Assembly (NCBI GenBank): GCA_026214975.1
Contig: JAOBSW010000976.1
Location: 33,155 to 97,154, forward strand
From: Gentiana macrophylla
Taxonomy: Eukaryota > Streptophyta > Magnoliopsida > Gentianales > Gentianaceae
Reading direction: 5' to 3'
DNA length: 64,000 bases
The notes beneath the pieces are model-generated. The model had not been told where the DNA came from, did not search any database, and saw only the letters and a program-made list of their open reading frames with translations. The position numbers and the translations under genes are program-made. Of the stretch, positions 1-11,800 are shown piece after piece; positions within the stretch are counted from its first letter, which is position 1, and each line of letters starts with the position of its first letter.

Positions 1-363
1 AGGAAATGTCTTATTGCTAAAGTTATTGTCACAATTACTTAATTGCAATAAGTGTCACAACATGATAAGACAGTGTAACATCTCATGATGTGATATTTAT
101 TCAAGTAATTGTCCTAATAGTACTCTAACATCAGGATTGTCTTAGCGACATATCATGTTATAACATTGGTGTGTCTGAATGGATTGTGACTGTACTTAAA
201 TGCATTATATTGTCATTCTCCTAATCATTCCATTTCATCGCATATATCATACCATTTCTTCTGTAAGTTGTTTATCGTTTATAATCATCGTTTAGAAACA
301 TATAAATCGTCTACAAGTCACTGATCATGATAAAACTGGCTGATTGATGCGGGATATGTTCAG

Positions 364-1082
364 GTTATCTTAATGATCCGGAGGCGACAGAGAGAACGAT
401 CGACAAAGAGGGATGGTTGCATACAGGGGACATAGGTTATATCGACGACGATGATGAACTTTTCATCGTTGATCGTCTTAAAGAGTTGATAAAATACAAA
501 GGATTTCAAGTTGCCCCTGCTGAATTAGAGGCTTTGCTTCTTACCCATCCTTATCTCTCTGATGCTGCTGTTGTCCCGTAAGTCTTCTCCCAATGTTCAC
601 ACGTATTGTCTCATCAATTTTATAAGTATATATAAGTTACTGTATATACATATATATATATTTGTTTTTTACGAAATATAAATAAGTTATTCAATAAAAT
701 CATTATTTAAACTTGTATTATATCTTTCATTGTTCAGCATGAAAGATGAGGAAGCAGGAGAAGTTCCAGTTGCTTTTGTAGTGAAATCAAATGGTTACAG
801 TGTCACCGAGGATGAAATCAAGCAATTTGTTTCTAAACAGGTCCTTATATTTACTTAATTAATTAATAGGGTTAATAGGGAAAATTCATTGAATTTTATT
901 AAAAGTTTTGGGTTAATTATTAATTTTGATTTTTTTTATTTTTATAATTTGGTGTTTGGCAGGTGATATTTTATAAGAGAATAAAGCGTGTATTTTTCAT
1001 TGATGCAATTCCAAAGTCACCATCGGGGAAAATATTGAGGAAGGACTTGAGAGCAAAGCTTACAGCTGGTGTACCCAATTAA
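364..1082 (+). CDS. 4CL: 4-coumarate:CoA ligase, C-terminal three exons (partial)
   Basis: This is the 3' end of an adenylate-forming 4-coumarate:CoA ligase, which activates hydroxycinnamic acids to CoA thioesters in cytosolic phenylpropanoid metabolism. Exons read 364-577, 738-840 and 963-1082, with GT-AG borders and consistent phase; the stop is TAA at 1080-1082. The translation shows [12 protein letters not shown], then [20 protein letters not shown] (the hinge and A8 region of the ANL superfamily) and ends with [14 protein letters not shown], which holds the catalytic A10 lysine. Positions 1-363 are intron sequence ending in the acceptor TTCAG. The upstream exons, including the AMP-binding P-loop and the box II motif, lie outside the window. 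No frame damage is visible. A 4CL-like peroxisomal paralogue is possible, but there is no obvious C-terminal peroxisomal signal (the end reads GVPN), so true 4CL is preferred. Confidence 0.93.
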
Positions 1083-1548
1083 TTAATTACAAAGCATTTG
1101 ATATAAATATTTACTCAAAAAATGTGTTTTCCGTTTCTGTTTTATAATATATTTTTTTACCGGTTAATGGAAAAAAAACTTTGCCTGTAAATTTCGTTGT
1201 GGATTTTTTATATTTTATAAACGTGGTAACTGCGGTTTTTTTTTTTCCCTACAACTCTAAAGCATAATTTTTTAGAGAAAACTCTAAAGCATAATTGATT
1301 TTTCAAAAAAAAATAAAAATCTATATTAATATTTTCAAGTGGTTTAGTAATTCTATAGTCCTTAAATATAAGTCGTTCTATCATATTTTGGTTCTCATAT
1401 AATATAGGTCGCTTTATAACATTAAAGGAGCCTTTATTAATATATTCATCGTATTACTACTATATATATCCAATAACTTTTCCTATTTATCCAATAACTT
1501 AAGGATATATTTTAAGATAAAGGTAGTACACATGTGCTTATTATACTA
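1083..1548. other. Ligase 3' flank, AT-rich
   Basis: AT-rich sequence containing the presumed 3' UTR of the ligase gene, with several A- and T-runs. I see no coding signal. A motif related to the downstream Stowaway ends (AAATATAAGTCGTTCTATCAT near 1367) hints at an older, decayed element but lacks a matching terminus. Confidence 0.4.
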
Positions 1549-1796
1549 CTCCTTCCGTCCCGTAATATATGTTTTTTTAACTTTTTTGTAGTGTTTTAAA
1601 ATATAAGTCATTCTCACATCCCAATTCAATATTAAATGCATTTTTATCACTTTCACATTAAACAATACAATATTATAGGTCACTTTCAAAAACCAATACA
1701 ATAATTTATCTTGAAATTTTAAAAAACAACTTATTTATTAACTTTCTTAAACTGTGTGTAAAACTTATAAAGACTTATATTACGGGACGGGAGGAA
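1549..1796. mobile_element. Stowaway-type MITE
   Basis: The ends are CTCCTTCCGTCCCG on the left and its imperfect inverse on the right (reverse complement TTCCTCCCGTCCCG). They are followed inward by matching AATATA sequence and flanked by a TA dinucleotide on both sides (1547-1548 and 1797-1798). Length is about 248 bp and it is non-coding. This is the usual signature of Tc1/mariner-derived Stowaway elements. It lies about 0.5 kb downstream of the ligase stop codon. Confidence 0.8.
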
Positions 1797-1798
1797 TA

Positions 1799-3353
1799 CA
1801 ACCGTACAAATAAAAGAGCTTTTGACGGGGAATTCCCTGTCATTAAATATTCATTTCACCTCTTTCAAGACTTTAATGAGGGAAAATATGCATCCCGGCT
1901 ACCTCCTTAATTTCACAATGCATTTAATGACAATACTACTGCAGCGGTCGAGCTGCGAAATGCACTACGCCATCAAGTATTAAACCGAGAAAATAGAAGA
2001 CGTGGAATATACAGGTGCGGATCCTCCGCCAGATCCCGGCTTTTTAAGATTTTTTTCACGCTAGATATCCAGGTGGATATCTGTGGTCGTTTTTTTTATT
2101 TTATTTTTCACTAGATATCCACCTAGATATCTAGTGAAAAGCTGGGATACAAAAGCAGATGATCTGCACCCGAATATACAACTGTTAAATTTACGTGTGG
2201 TGCAATAGTGTATTAGAACGATAAACTTTAACAATAACAATAATATTGTATGATAGAAACAAAAAGCGTACCAATAACATAATCGGCCATTAATATTACT
2301 AAAAGATCTTTACAATATACACACCGAAACATGCATTTTCTAAAAGCACAATATGCCCAATAACAACTATTGTTATATAACCAGCCAATAAATAGCATAA
2401 GACTTCGGAATTTGTTACAAAACATTTTGCAACACATAAATAGAAAAAATTGAAGCAAAAGATGCCCAAAGACAATTGTTGTTGCATGTGATGGGTGCTG
2501 GGCGAAAAGCAAAAGATGGAACAACTAATAGAATCAGGAATAAATACTTCATGTGCTATATAAAAGAAGAAAAATAGCATAACTAAAAGAAATTGCAGTC
2601 AACCACTTTTCATACATCAAGCTTACTTACATGACTTTTTTTTTTTTTTAATACGAAACAGAAGTTTTCTTTTCTTTCTTTTCTTTTCCCAATCAAAGAT
2701 TCAAGAATCATAACAATAATTGTTCAGCACACGCTTGACTTTACGTTCTTAGGAAATCCACTCCACAAAGTAGGATGAATTATTATTTTGGACATTGATG
2801 AATTCTAGTAGGAATCCACTCCACAAAGTTCAAATCACCAAAGATAGGAGTACTGAGCTTCAAAGTCCTGAACTTACTGACATACATAAAATAGAAGAGA
2901 AGTGAGATGGCTCACGGGCGTGCATCGCCAAACAAATTAGAAGCTCTCTGGCAATGCAGTGCATATCAGGGACTTTGAGATTTCCTTGGTCTAAGCATTA
3001 CAACTAAAATGCCATCCATGAGCCTCTGAAGAACCTACTCATAATCAAATGCACCAGGCTACATAAACATTATCATCTTAATGGCAAAGTAACCATAGGA
3101 TCTTAACGACAAAGTAACTTTTAGGGAAAACTTCAAGTAACTATTAGACAGTATGGTCTACCAGACAAAGTAACCTAATTAGAACAAAACCAGACATATT
3201 TTAGAGAATCGAAATCATTCATAGAGCGAAGTAACACGAAACAGACTAACCACAAAAACTAGAAGATAAAAGTAAACATCAATGGGTTATGCGCTAAAAG
3301 AGAAGACTACAAATATGTGAAAATACCAATACACCGTTCGGAACTATGCCTTT
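1799..3353. other. Intergenic region, no confident gene
   Basis: AT-rich DNA with no supported reading frame apart from the palindrome pair listed separately. A block resembling ATCCACTCCACAAAGT occurs twice (about 2757 and 2814), a short direct duplication. Read on the minus strand, 2700-3350 could be the 3' UTR of the candidate exon pair at 3354-3534, but there is no independent support for this. Confidence 0.35.
2057..2137. repeat. Two adjacent imperfect palindromes (CTAGATATCC family)
   Basis: Two related blocks, CTAGATATCCAGGTGGATAT (from 2061) and CTAGATATCCACCTAGATAT (from 2111), are each nearly self-complementary. They are separated by a T-rich spacer and together can also pair as a larger hairpin. 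No gene is nearby, and function is unknown; it may be the end of a small foldback element. Confidence 0.55.
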
Positions 3354-3534
3354 TCAATCAGATCCTGTGAATTTCTCATCGTCATCGTCTTCATCTTTGA
3401 GAAACCTGAAATTTCAAAATCAAATTATCCACAAACGGCTCAAAGAGTAAATAAATTTCTAAGACTAAAAGAAAATACAATTACCTCTCTAAAACGAGAG
3501 CCAAACGAATAGATAAGAAAATAGATCTACTGAG
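3354..3534 (-). pseudogene. Possible last two exons of an unidentified minus-strand gene
   Basis: On the minus strand, an exon (about 3534 to 3487) ends at a GTAAT donor, and a second exon starts after TTTCAG at 3405 and ends in TGA at 3356-3354. Joined, the frame stays open and reads ...IRLALVLER then FLKDEDDDDEKFTGSD before the stop. The acidic tail, the splice signals and the phase agreement are what suggest coding. I cannot identify the protein, and I found no upstream exon on this strand, so it may be a remnant or chance. Confidence 0.25.
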
Positions 3535-4482
3535 GTGGTTATCAGAATGTGCTTACTCTGCATTGTTTTATGCACATATTGACTGTATAACCTATAGTAC
3601 AACAAATAAAAGCTTACAAATGTTGGTTAAATATGCACCAGCATCAACAAAAGCATAATATGTAGTAAGAAAACAATATTGCCTAGAAAATCCGTGTGAT
3701 AGGTCATGGGTATACTCAACCAATCAAGAGTAATGATAAGACGTCTACCAAAGATCTAATAATAATGACTCTCCAACACGACAAAATCAATAACTTTCAT
3801 CATGTGAAATACACGATAGAAAAGGCAAATACCATAATCAATGGAAATGTTGATTTTGATACATGCACATAATATATCGTAGAACCTATAATCTTACCAC
3901 AATATAGGCCTCCAAACGCACAAGTTTTCATCAAGTATATAACCCATTTTACATCTAAAAATATCATTTAAATCTACCGGAAGAGCGCACTATGGACAAC
4001 ATTCCCAACGGATTCGACTCTTCTTTGGAGCGCACCCCAAACCGGATAATGCACAAAGTTGCTTGTTGTTGAGTTTTCGTAAACGGGCAGAATAACTTTA
4101 TCAAGTTAAAACATCGATGATGATTATTTAACTTGGCCATTCACTATGCCATATATACCGAGCTCAGTTAGATTGGCAAGTTAGTTTTCTTTTTTCAATT
4201 AGATTGCATACATTCTATTTTACAGATCAATGAGATAAAAATTGATCATTTCTCTAGCAATTTCTGCATATTTTTTTTATGGGATTTGCTTCAAACACTA
4301 TGAACATAAGATAAACATAATCACCGTCGTCGAATATACACTTAAAGTTTCTTCCTTGAATTTAAAACCAAGATTTCCACTCTTTTCAAAAACGAAAATG
4401 GTAGGTTACACTTAATTTAAAGACCAGGCTAGCTATATATATATAGACCTCATCTGAACCATAAAAAAATCTTCTTTCAGAG
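3535..4482. other. Intergenic region
   Basis: AT-rich sequence without recognisable coding exons, RNA genes or complete mobile elements. Any upstream exons of the minus-strand candidate at 3354-3534 should lie here, but none stood out. Confidence 0.35.
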
Positions 4483-4895
4483 CACTCCCACAAAAGAAGC
4501 CCCTACTGATGTGCCGTATCCTAAAATGAAGATAAAAATAGAGTTTTGCCTCAAATAGCTCCTACAACAGAGGCCCTATCCCTATATATTTTTAGGGATA
4601 TGAACAGTGCATCCCTACTTGTGGGGATGCACTATTCACTGCCCTAAACATATTTAATTGTTAAAAATTATAGGGATAGAGATAGGGATGCTGCTGGAAT
4701 GAAATAATAAATATTTAATGTGTATAAATAGGGTTGTGGGGTAGAATATGTATTATTTAATATTAATTGAAATGTTATAGAGATAATGACAGTGATCTTT
4801 GTTGTAGAGGTTTTTGAATTGAGATGTTGTAAAATAGGGATATGTATTATTTTATATTATTTTAGGGATAAAATTTGGGGACACTGCGGGGAGTG
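4483..4895. mobile_element. MITE-like element with inverted ends and internal hairpins
   Basis: The left end CACTCCCACAAAAGAAGCCCC and the right end (reverse complement CACTCCCCGCAGTGTCCCC) are imperfect inverted repeats. Inside are foldbacks such as AGTGCATCCC...GGGGATGCACT near 4609-4635 and ATCCCTAT...TTAGGGAT near 4579-4600. It is about 410 bp, AT-rich and non-coding. The terminal style resembles Harbinger/Tourist-like plant MITEs, but I could not settle the target duplication, so the superfamily is open. Confidence 0.5.
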
Positions 4896-5391
4896 AAGCA
4901 AAAATACTCAAGTAGGTGATCCTCATTAGTGTCTCAATGAACAATTTTCCGGACACCATTTCCATATTGCAAATACATCCATTAAAATTATAAACAATCA
5001 GTCTAGTTTGCTTCAACTCCACAAACAAACAAACAAAATCGAAAGCCCAAATGAGAAACATAATCTACTACATCAGACTAAATTTAAAAGATCTAATAGA
5101 AAATAAAGAGCAGACAAATCAAAAACCGATCCTAGAAAGCACATATTATTGAGACTAAGCATAAATATTCAAACTTGTAGTAAAAACAGAGCAGGAAATG
5201 AAAAAAAGAAAAAGAAGATGACCATGAATAGAATACACAAATGGTTCAGTTGGTGAAAGATTACAAAGAGGTTGCTTCATTGACCTTGAATAGAATACAC
5301 AAATGACCTTCTTGGCAGTTAGTTTGCTTCATTTCGATGGGTGTCGAGGTCATTTGAGGGTATTTAACCTCATTATAAGAGCTGCCAATGC
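4896..5391. other. Intergenic region with a short duplication
   Basis: No gene is visible. The phrase GAATAGAATACACAAATG occurs twice (about 5227 and 5289), suggesting a local duplication of about 60 bp. Confidence 0.35.
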
Positions 5392-5398
5392 AGTGTAA

Positions 5399-5877
5399 TG
5401 TTAACGAGCCGAGTCGAGCCGAGTAGTTGAAGTTCAAGCTCGAGCTCGTTTGTATTCGTGCTCGTTCGAGCTCGCTCGTTAACACAAACGAGCCTAAAAA
5501 GCCGTTTGAGCTCGGCTCGATAAGTATGAAAAATGTTCGAGCTCGATATCAAGCTCGCAAACAAGCTCAAACTCGAGCTCGGCTCGTTCAATAGTATTTT
5601 TTTTCGAACTTGGCTCGCTCAATAGTAATTTTTTTTGAGCTCGGCTCGTTCAACTACAAACTCAATAGTAATTTTTTTCGAGCTCGGCTCGTTCAACTAC
5701 TAAGTTCGTGAACACTAACGAGTTTTCACGAGCAGGGCTCGTGTTCGCTCGTTTAGTAAACGAGCAGGAGAAACTGCTCGAGCTCGGCTCGATACCATTA
5801 ACGAACGAGCTTGAACGAGATTAAACGAGCCGAGTTCGAGCTTCGTTCACGAACGCTCGGTTCGTTTAATAGCCCTA
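5399..5877. mobile_element. GAGCTCG-rich non-autonomous DNA element (possibly hAT)
   Basis: About 480 bp dominated by degenerate, mostly palindromic copies of GAGCTCGGCTCGTTCAAC and its complement. The right end reads inward as TAGGGCTATTAAACGAACCGAG and the left begins GTTAACGAGCCGAG, so the ends are related inverted repeats. AGTGTAA occurs on both flanks (5392-5398 and 5878-5884), close to the 8-bp duplication expected of hAT elements. There is no transposase. GC content stands out sharply from the surroundings. Confidence 0.5.
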
Positions 5878-5884
5878 AGTGTAA

Positions 5885-6794
5885 CAGCCTGTTAGACCGA
5901 ATTATTGTTATACAATGGACAATAGAATGAAAATATGTGATGATACCTACCTATGTAGATCTAGGTAGAGGGAAGTGACGTTTTCCGCTATCACACGGTA
6001 GCAATGCAGCATCCAATCACCATGGACAAAATCTTCCAATTTATGTATAAACCCTTTCAACACTTGAAAAGCAACAGCCCGCCGGATAAAGCAGTAGGCC
6101 GGCGGGTAATGGAGAAACCCTCTGCCTTCTTTCTGTTCTCCAAGAGGAACAACCGTAATTTTTTTGTTTCTTTTTTTGATTTTAACAAATGATAAAAGAA
6201 CAAGAAGAACTGATTAATTGCTAGGTAAACACTAATTTTAGGATGCTCCAGGTGTAAATTTTGGACCACCAAGTCAGCACACTTTCAAAGGGATACATTG
6301 GTGAAAGTTTTTACAGGTAGAGGCCCATTGGTGGAAGTTGAATTCCTATTGGCTTTGGTGCACCAACTAGGATTTACACAAGATCCAACATAAAATTTGT
6401 GCTAGGCAAATTATAAATGTTATATAAAAGGCTGCAATGTGTGTTGTAAAATGACAGGTGGCAAGCCCAAATTGCACCAAAATGACTGACGTGACTCTCC
6501 ACTTATTTTCCTTTCCTTTTTATATATAGGTAGATATTTCCCTCATGTTTTTTAATGACGACCAATACCCTCATTGTAAAGTCAATTAACTCCTTCAATT
6601 ATTATTCAATTACAAGTTTTACAACAGATCCTCTCATTATAGGGTTATATTTCTTATTAAATAACAAATAAATTAAACATGAAAGTCATTTGCCACTTAT
6701 TAAATCCTGAATTAATGATGACACATCCCTCATTAAAGGGTTATATTAGCCCCTCACTAAATAATAATTTAATGACATTAAATCTCCTCATTAA
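5885..6794. other. Intergenic region
   Basis: No supported gene. It contains a GC-rich hairpin (CCCGCCGG...CCGGCGGG, 6078-6106) and, at about 6240-6390, an element-like stretch with weak inverted similarity (GGTGTAAATTTTGGACCACC against GGTGCACCAACTAGGATTTAC). The short open frames here show no codon-level or motif support. Confidence 0.35.
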
Positions 6795-6802
6795 GGGTCT
6801 TT

Positions 6803-7699
6803 TTTTTTTACACAAAGGACGAAAGCTTTTATTACTAACCCGGGGAAAACTCGGGACTAAACAGAAACGGCACTACCCGGTACTTACAACTACCGGACCA
6901 ACCTGCATGAAACCCGAACCGGGCCGAACAACAACAAAAACAACAACAACAACAACGTCAACAAAAATAGATAGAAAAGCCAGGAGTCTAAGCCAAACGA
7001 GGAAAAAATCTCCGGAAAGATTCCGATGTTTCGCCAATGCATTACGGATTCCCCGGGTCCATCCATCAATTGACAACATAAACAGACAACACAAACACAG
7101 TACTAAGATACGAACATAGTACATGTACATGAACTAAAACAAAAACAACAACAATAACACCGCTAGACTACACCGCCTCAAACCGCCATCTTACGGAATA
7201 AAGAGCCCAAGATCGACATCTCATCCCGACAGAGAACGGCCAACCGGAGAAGACGCTGAGAACACCATTGCAGTCAAGATTCCAAAGACGAACACCGGAC
7301 ATGGTGAAAAGCCAAGAGAAGATGGCGAAAGCAGAGCACCGGGAGAGCTCAAACAACAACGGTGAAGCATCTACCACGATCCAAGCGAAGAAATCTAGAC
7401 GGCCACAAAAAGAATCAGACAACAAACGGATCTCGAGTTGGAGGACCCAGAACCGCCATCGTCTTTGCCGACTCGCAACCCCAACGACCAAGGACTCGAC
7501 CAAGCACCATCCGCCATTAGCAAGCCCGATGAGCTTGAGCGAAACATAGCGGAGCAAATCGCGGAGAACAAAGCGGCCAAGACAACGGAGAAAAGAGAGA
7601 ACAACCAAGAAAAAAAAAGAAAACACAAAACCCGACACGGCGAAAATTATTGCTACAGCGCCGGAAGCAAATAAGGGCGATGGAAGAGGGCAAGCATTT
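6803..7699 (-). mobile_element. Polyadenylated retroposon tail, probable LINE 3' end
   Basis: Read on the minus strand, about 0.9 kb of GC-richer sequence ends with an AATAAA signal, then GCTTTCGTCCTTTGTGT and a run of about nine A (a T run on the plus strand from 6800). GGGTCTTT is found at both borders (6795-6802 and 7700-7707), compatible with a target duplication, although the left copy merges with the T run. Long open frames occur in several phases but match nothing I recognise, as expected for a 3' UTR or a 5'-truncated LINE. A processed pseudogene is the alternative. Confidence 0.5.
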
Positions 7700-7707
7700 G
7701 GGTCTTT

Positions 7708-8846
7708 CTAGATAGGGAAAGAAGGTTCAGAGAGAGTCGCCAAAAAATCAATCTCTTTGTTTTGCTGATGACATACCTTTTCGGTCATTTATGATAATAA
7801 AAAAAAATATCTATACAACATTTGCGCTTTTAACTTCTTTTTTTTTAATGAAAATCACATGAAGGTTATAACACACGGAGATTCGAAGGTCTCAATTGGT
7901 TCGTAAAGTAAAGATTACTCTTTTAGTTATGTTCGGCTACAATGACTATTACATTATAGAAATCAAAAGACAAACAGGAAAAAAAAAAAAGGCAGACAAG
8001 GCTACCCTACAAGCAAAACAAGTAAGACCAGCAGGGCAAGACGACCTCATCAAGCAAGCAAACGAAATAAAAAATGCAGACAAGGCCACCCAATCAAATA
8101 AAAGACATACAAAACAAGCAAGACCATCAAGCAAGCAAACAAAAAATAAGGCCGACAAGGCCACCATCAAGCAAAACGCAAGCAGGTCACCCCTTAAGCA
8201 AAACACCAGCAAAGCCACTAGGACAATACAACATTAAAAGCTAAAAAAAAAAGAACAAAATAAGCAAGATTGGCTCGGCAAGGACACCCCATTAAGTAAA
8301 CAGCAAAGCACACATTTCTATTTTTTCTTTCTTGGCCAAATTTGAAACCCTCTTTCCTCCCCATGTTGATATTTTTTCTACCTACACAAAAAGAATATAC
8401 TTATTATGGCATCGTAAATTTACAATAATGTGAAAATATGAAATCAAGTCATCGTAAGGATCCAATTTTTTTCGGCTTATGTCAGAATTGAGATTTTTTT
8501 CAAGTAGCACGGATAATCTTACATATTTTGGAGCCAGACCGTGTAAGTTTCACACGCCAAGCAATGGCATGTAATTTGAAAAATCACAAACATTATTGAC
8601 CACGCAAATTTACAAAAAATTAGGCGACACAACAGTGAAGAAAGATACACGATCTGAATCGAATTTCGAATTAATCGACCAATTGGTTTCGGATACGACT
8701 CAAACTCAAGTCCGATTCAGCTCGTAGGAGTGTGGCGCCAAATCGACGAAATAACGAAACAGGAATTTCCATTTCGATAGCATTTCTCTTCTTCTTCTTC
8801 CTGTGTATGGCCAATATTTACCAGTGAGCTCAGCCCTCTATCTTCA
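7708..8846. other. Upstream region of the activase-like gene
   Basis: Outside the minisatellite-like tract this is AT-rich DNA leading to the start codon at 8847. The presumed promoter and 5' UTR lie in roughly 8300-8846, but I see no clear TATA box at a convincing distance. Confidence 0.4.
7960..8240. repeat. Imperfect minisatellite-like tract
   Basis: The motif (G)CAGACAAGGCYACC and the phrase AAGCAAGC recur irregularly through about 280 bp (clear copies near 7991, 8081 and 8151). The A-rich, Lys/Gln/Ala-rich open frames on either strand follow from this composition and are not treated as genes. Confidence 0.5.
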
Positions 8847-11800
8847 ATGGCGGCTGTCTTCTTCTTCAACAAAGCAGACATCTTTTCTCCTTCTCTCTCC
8901 TTCCGCTCTTTTCTTCCTTCATCATTCCTTTCTTCAACCTTTGTCAGAAATTCCACCGTCGCGTTTGCCAAATCACCGAAAGAGAATAATCACGGAAATG
9001 GGGAGAATGAGGAAAATTCCAATTCGAAAAATATTCGGAGACTGTCTAAACAGTCCTCTTGGGAAACGAAGGATGAGCAGGGAAATGATTATCTCTATGT
9101 GCTTGGTAAAGAGTCTGATAACATGAACATCGCTGTAGGCGCCAGAGCTGGCGTCATTGATGATCTCTTCACCGGCACTTTCCTCGGCAAAGACTGTAAT
9201 TTGTTGATTTATTTTCATTTTACTAGCGTCTCTTTGTCAGATAACTTGTTGTGAGCAAAGATTTCCTTGAAATTTCAGCGGATATTGTATTTGATTATCG
9301 GCAGAAGGCCACTAGGTCGTTTGAGTATCTTCAAGGCGACTACTACATCGCCCCTGCTTTTCTGGTATTATATTCTTTGTTGAAGGAATTTCCCATTGTA
9401 TTTTCTTTTATTATTTCTTTCCCCCCTTGTATTCTGAATTTTGAAGTGGTTATTTGCATTGATTTGCTTTTGCTTTTGGTTTCTTATTTTTTGCAGGATA
9501 AAGTGGGTAAGTTCGATCAGTAGTCACAGAATAAAGAAAGAAAAAGGAAATGTCTGAATTCTTTGTCTTGAATTATCAAGTGTTTTTGTAGCGGTGGCAC
9601 CATGCCATCTTCTTTACAACTGTTGGATCATGCATATAATGTATAATCTAACTTGATCAGAATGTCTTAGCGACATGATGCGGTTACCATGCTGTACACC
9701 TTCCCGAATCTAGTTAATTTATTCTTGATGCTGGTGTAGTGGTGTAAACCCCATTTTTCATGCTTTCTGACATGTGATTCTTTCTCTACAGCCTGTCATA
9801 TTGTGAAGAACTATATAGCTCATCTTCTAAACGTAAAAGTTCCGCTGGTTCTTGGTAAGTTCTATGGTGCCTGTGCCTCAATGTGAAGATGTTGTAGACT
9901 ATAGGAAATAAATTGAGCACTGCAGACGTTATCCTTTCCATTCTATGCTTGTACAATACTTTATGCTTGCTATGCTCCCAATGTTGAGAAGAAGGGTTCG
10001 TCACATTTACTAGTGATGTTTGTGGCTACATATGTGATATGGGTTTTCCTAGTCAATCTAATGCAACAGTGATAAATGTGCTGATCTTTATGAGCTTCTT
10101 ATAAATCAAAATAGTTATTGTACCACCTCTGCTGCGGAAAACAATTGATGAGAATCAGCAGTCATGTTGGTGTTCATCGTTGTCCAACGATACTCATGCT
10201 TGTACTTTTCATGACAGGTATATGGGGAGGAAAAGGTCAAGGCAAATCATTTCAAACTGAACTAATTTTCCGGGCCATGGGAGTTGAACCTGTTATCATG
10301 TCTGCAGGGGAATTAGAATCAGACAGAGCTGGTATACTGTTTTAGACATTTGCTTTTCTCATTTTCCTGTTGGTATATTTTAATATCCATACAAGTAGTG
10401 GTTTACTTTCTGGCTGATAGGAAATGCAGAGTTCTTTGGGTGAGAATTTTTTTCTTGTTACACATATAGCTTCAATGTCTTTGTTACGTACGGTCTGCAA
10501 TAAGCTTTTCATATTATCCATATTACGATAATTCTGGGAACATTCCACCATATGCTATCTGGATTGTTATGTTGTTCCCCCCTTAGGCATTTTCTTAAGG
10601 TAAAATCTATAAAGCACGGAAACTTCTGGAGTTGAATCTTCTGTTGACGCATACAAACATGTTATATTGCATGTTAGGTAAAAAAGAAAATGTATCAATA
10701 GTTAATGCGTAAGCTCAACAAGAAGAGTTTATGAATTCTGAAAGGTTACCAACCATTGGAAAGCTAAAATGAACAAAATATTTGGCAACCACAGAAAAAC
10801 TCATGGACAGTTGTCATATGTAAGGCAGATGTTACCTTTTAGATTTCATCTTGCAAGTGGCCTTTATCACTTGCATTCTTAAATGGTTTACCTTGGCGGG
10901 AGATGGATTCTATTAAATTAGGTGCACTAAAAGGTTGACGGGATTACCTGTAACTGAGGCAGAATAGTGTACACTGTTTATGAACTCTTTGCATTGCTGT
11001 GTTAAGGAAAACTCAGGATGAGTAAATTTCTTGCACTATCAAGGGTGTAGATATTGTCTAGGGTTCTAGAAGAATAATTTCTGACTTGATTTTGCTAATG
11101 AAATAAATGGGCCCTTAACGTGTATCTAAGCAGTTCAAAAATTAGAGTCTTCATTTGGGAGTTATTTTGGCATATGATTTTTTGTTTTGATTTTGTTTGA
11201 ATATGATGATTTTACTAGTGAATTGAAAGCGATACAATCATCCCAAGACTAAAACTACTCATAACACATTATTTTCTATCATCTAAATAACTCTCTCATG
11301 TCAATTATAATTCAGTCATTATCCAATTAAATCTACACATCACTACTTTTCTCCATATACAGCACACAGTCATAAGCTCAATTAGCTTCAGCTTTGTCTG
11401 ATTCTATGCTGGAATCTTGGATTTTCTCTAAAACTATTTTCTGCCAAGTGCCAACCATACATGATATTGTTCTTTCATGCGTTCTAAAGCAGATTGGCGC
11501 AGTGAGTTGTCATCAAATGATTCCATATTTACTTTTGATTGCTCTATTTATCCTCTTTTGGTTTTGTGTGAATGGAAATGTAATGCTGATTTGGTTCCTT
11601 TTTGGAAAATTTCCTGTTGGACATGATCTTTTCTGTACAATTGATGTTTTGGTAGGCTTTTATTTGTAAACAGGAGAACCAGGAAAATTGATACGTGAGC
11701 GGTACCGAACTGCATCTCAAGTGGTTCAGAATCAAGTTAGAAGCTTTATTAATTTCACTGCTGGTACTTTCGTAACTAGGATTGTGAATTTCATCAACCA

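Noticed and set aside
2228..2580. Two overlapping minus-strand frames of about 95 residues
   Set aside because: Cys/Phe/Leu-rich reading of AT-rich DNA with no splice or motif support.
7168..7638. 156-residue open frame on the minus strand
   Set aside because: It overlaps equally long frames in other phases, has no domain motif, and lies inside a retroposon tail that ends in a poly(A) signal; treated as 3' UTR composition.
7896..8237. 113-residue Lys/Gln/Ala-rich frame
   Set aside because: Follows from the minisatellite-like repeat; no domain and no upstream promoter.
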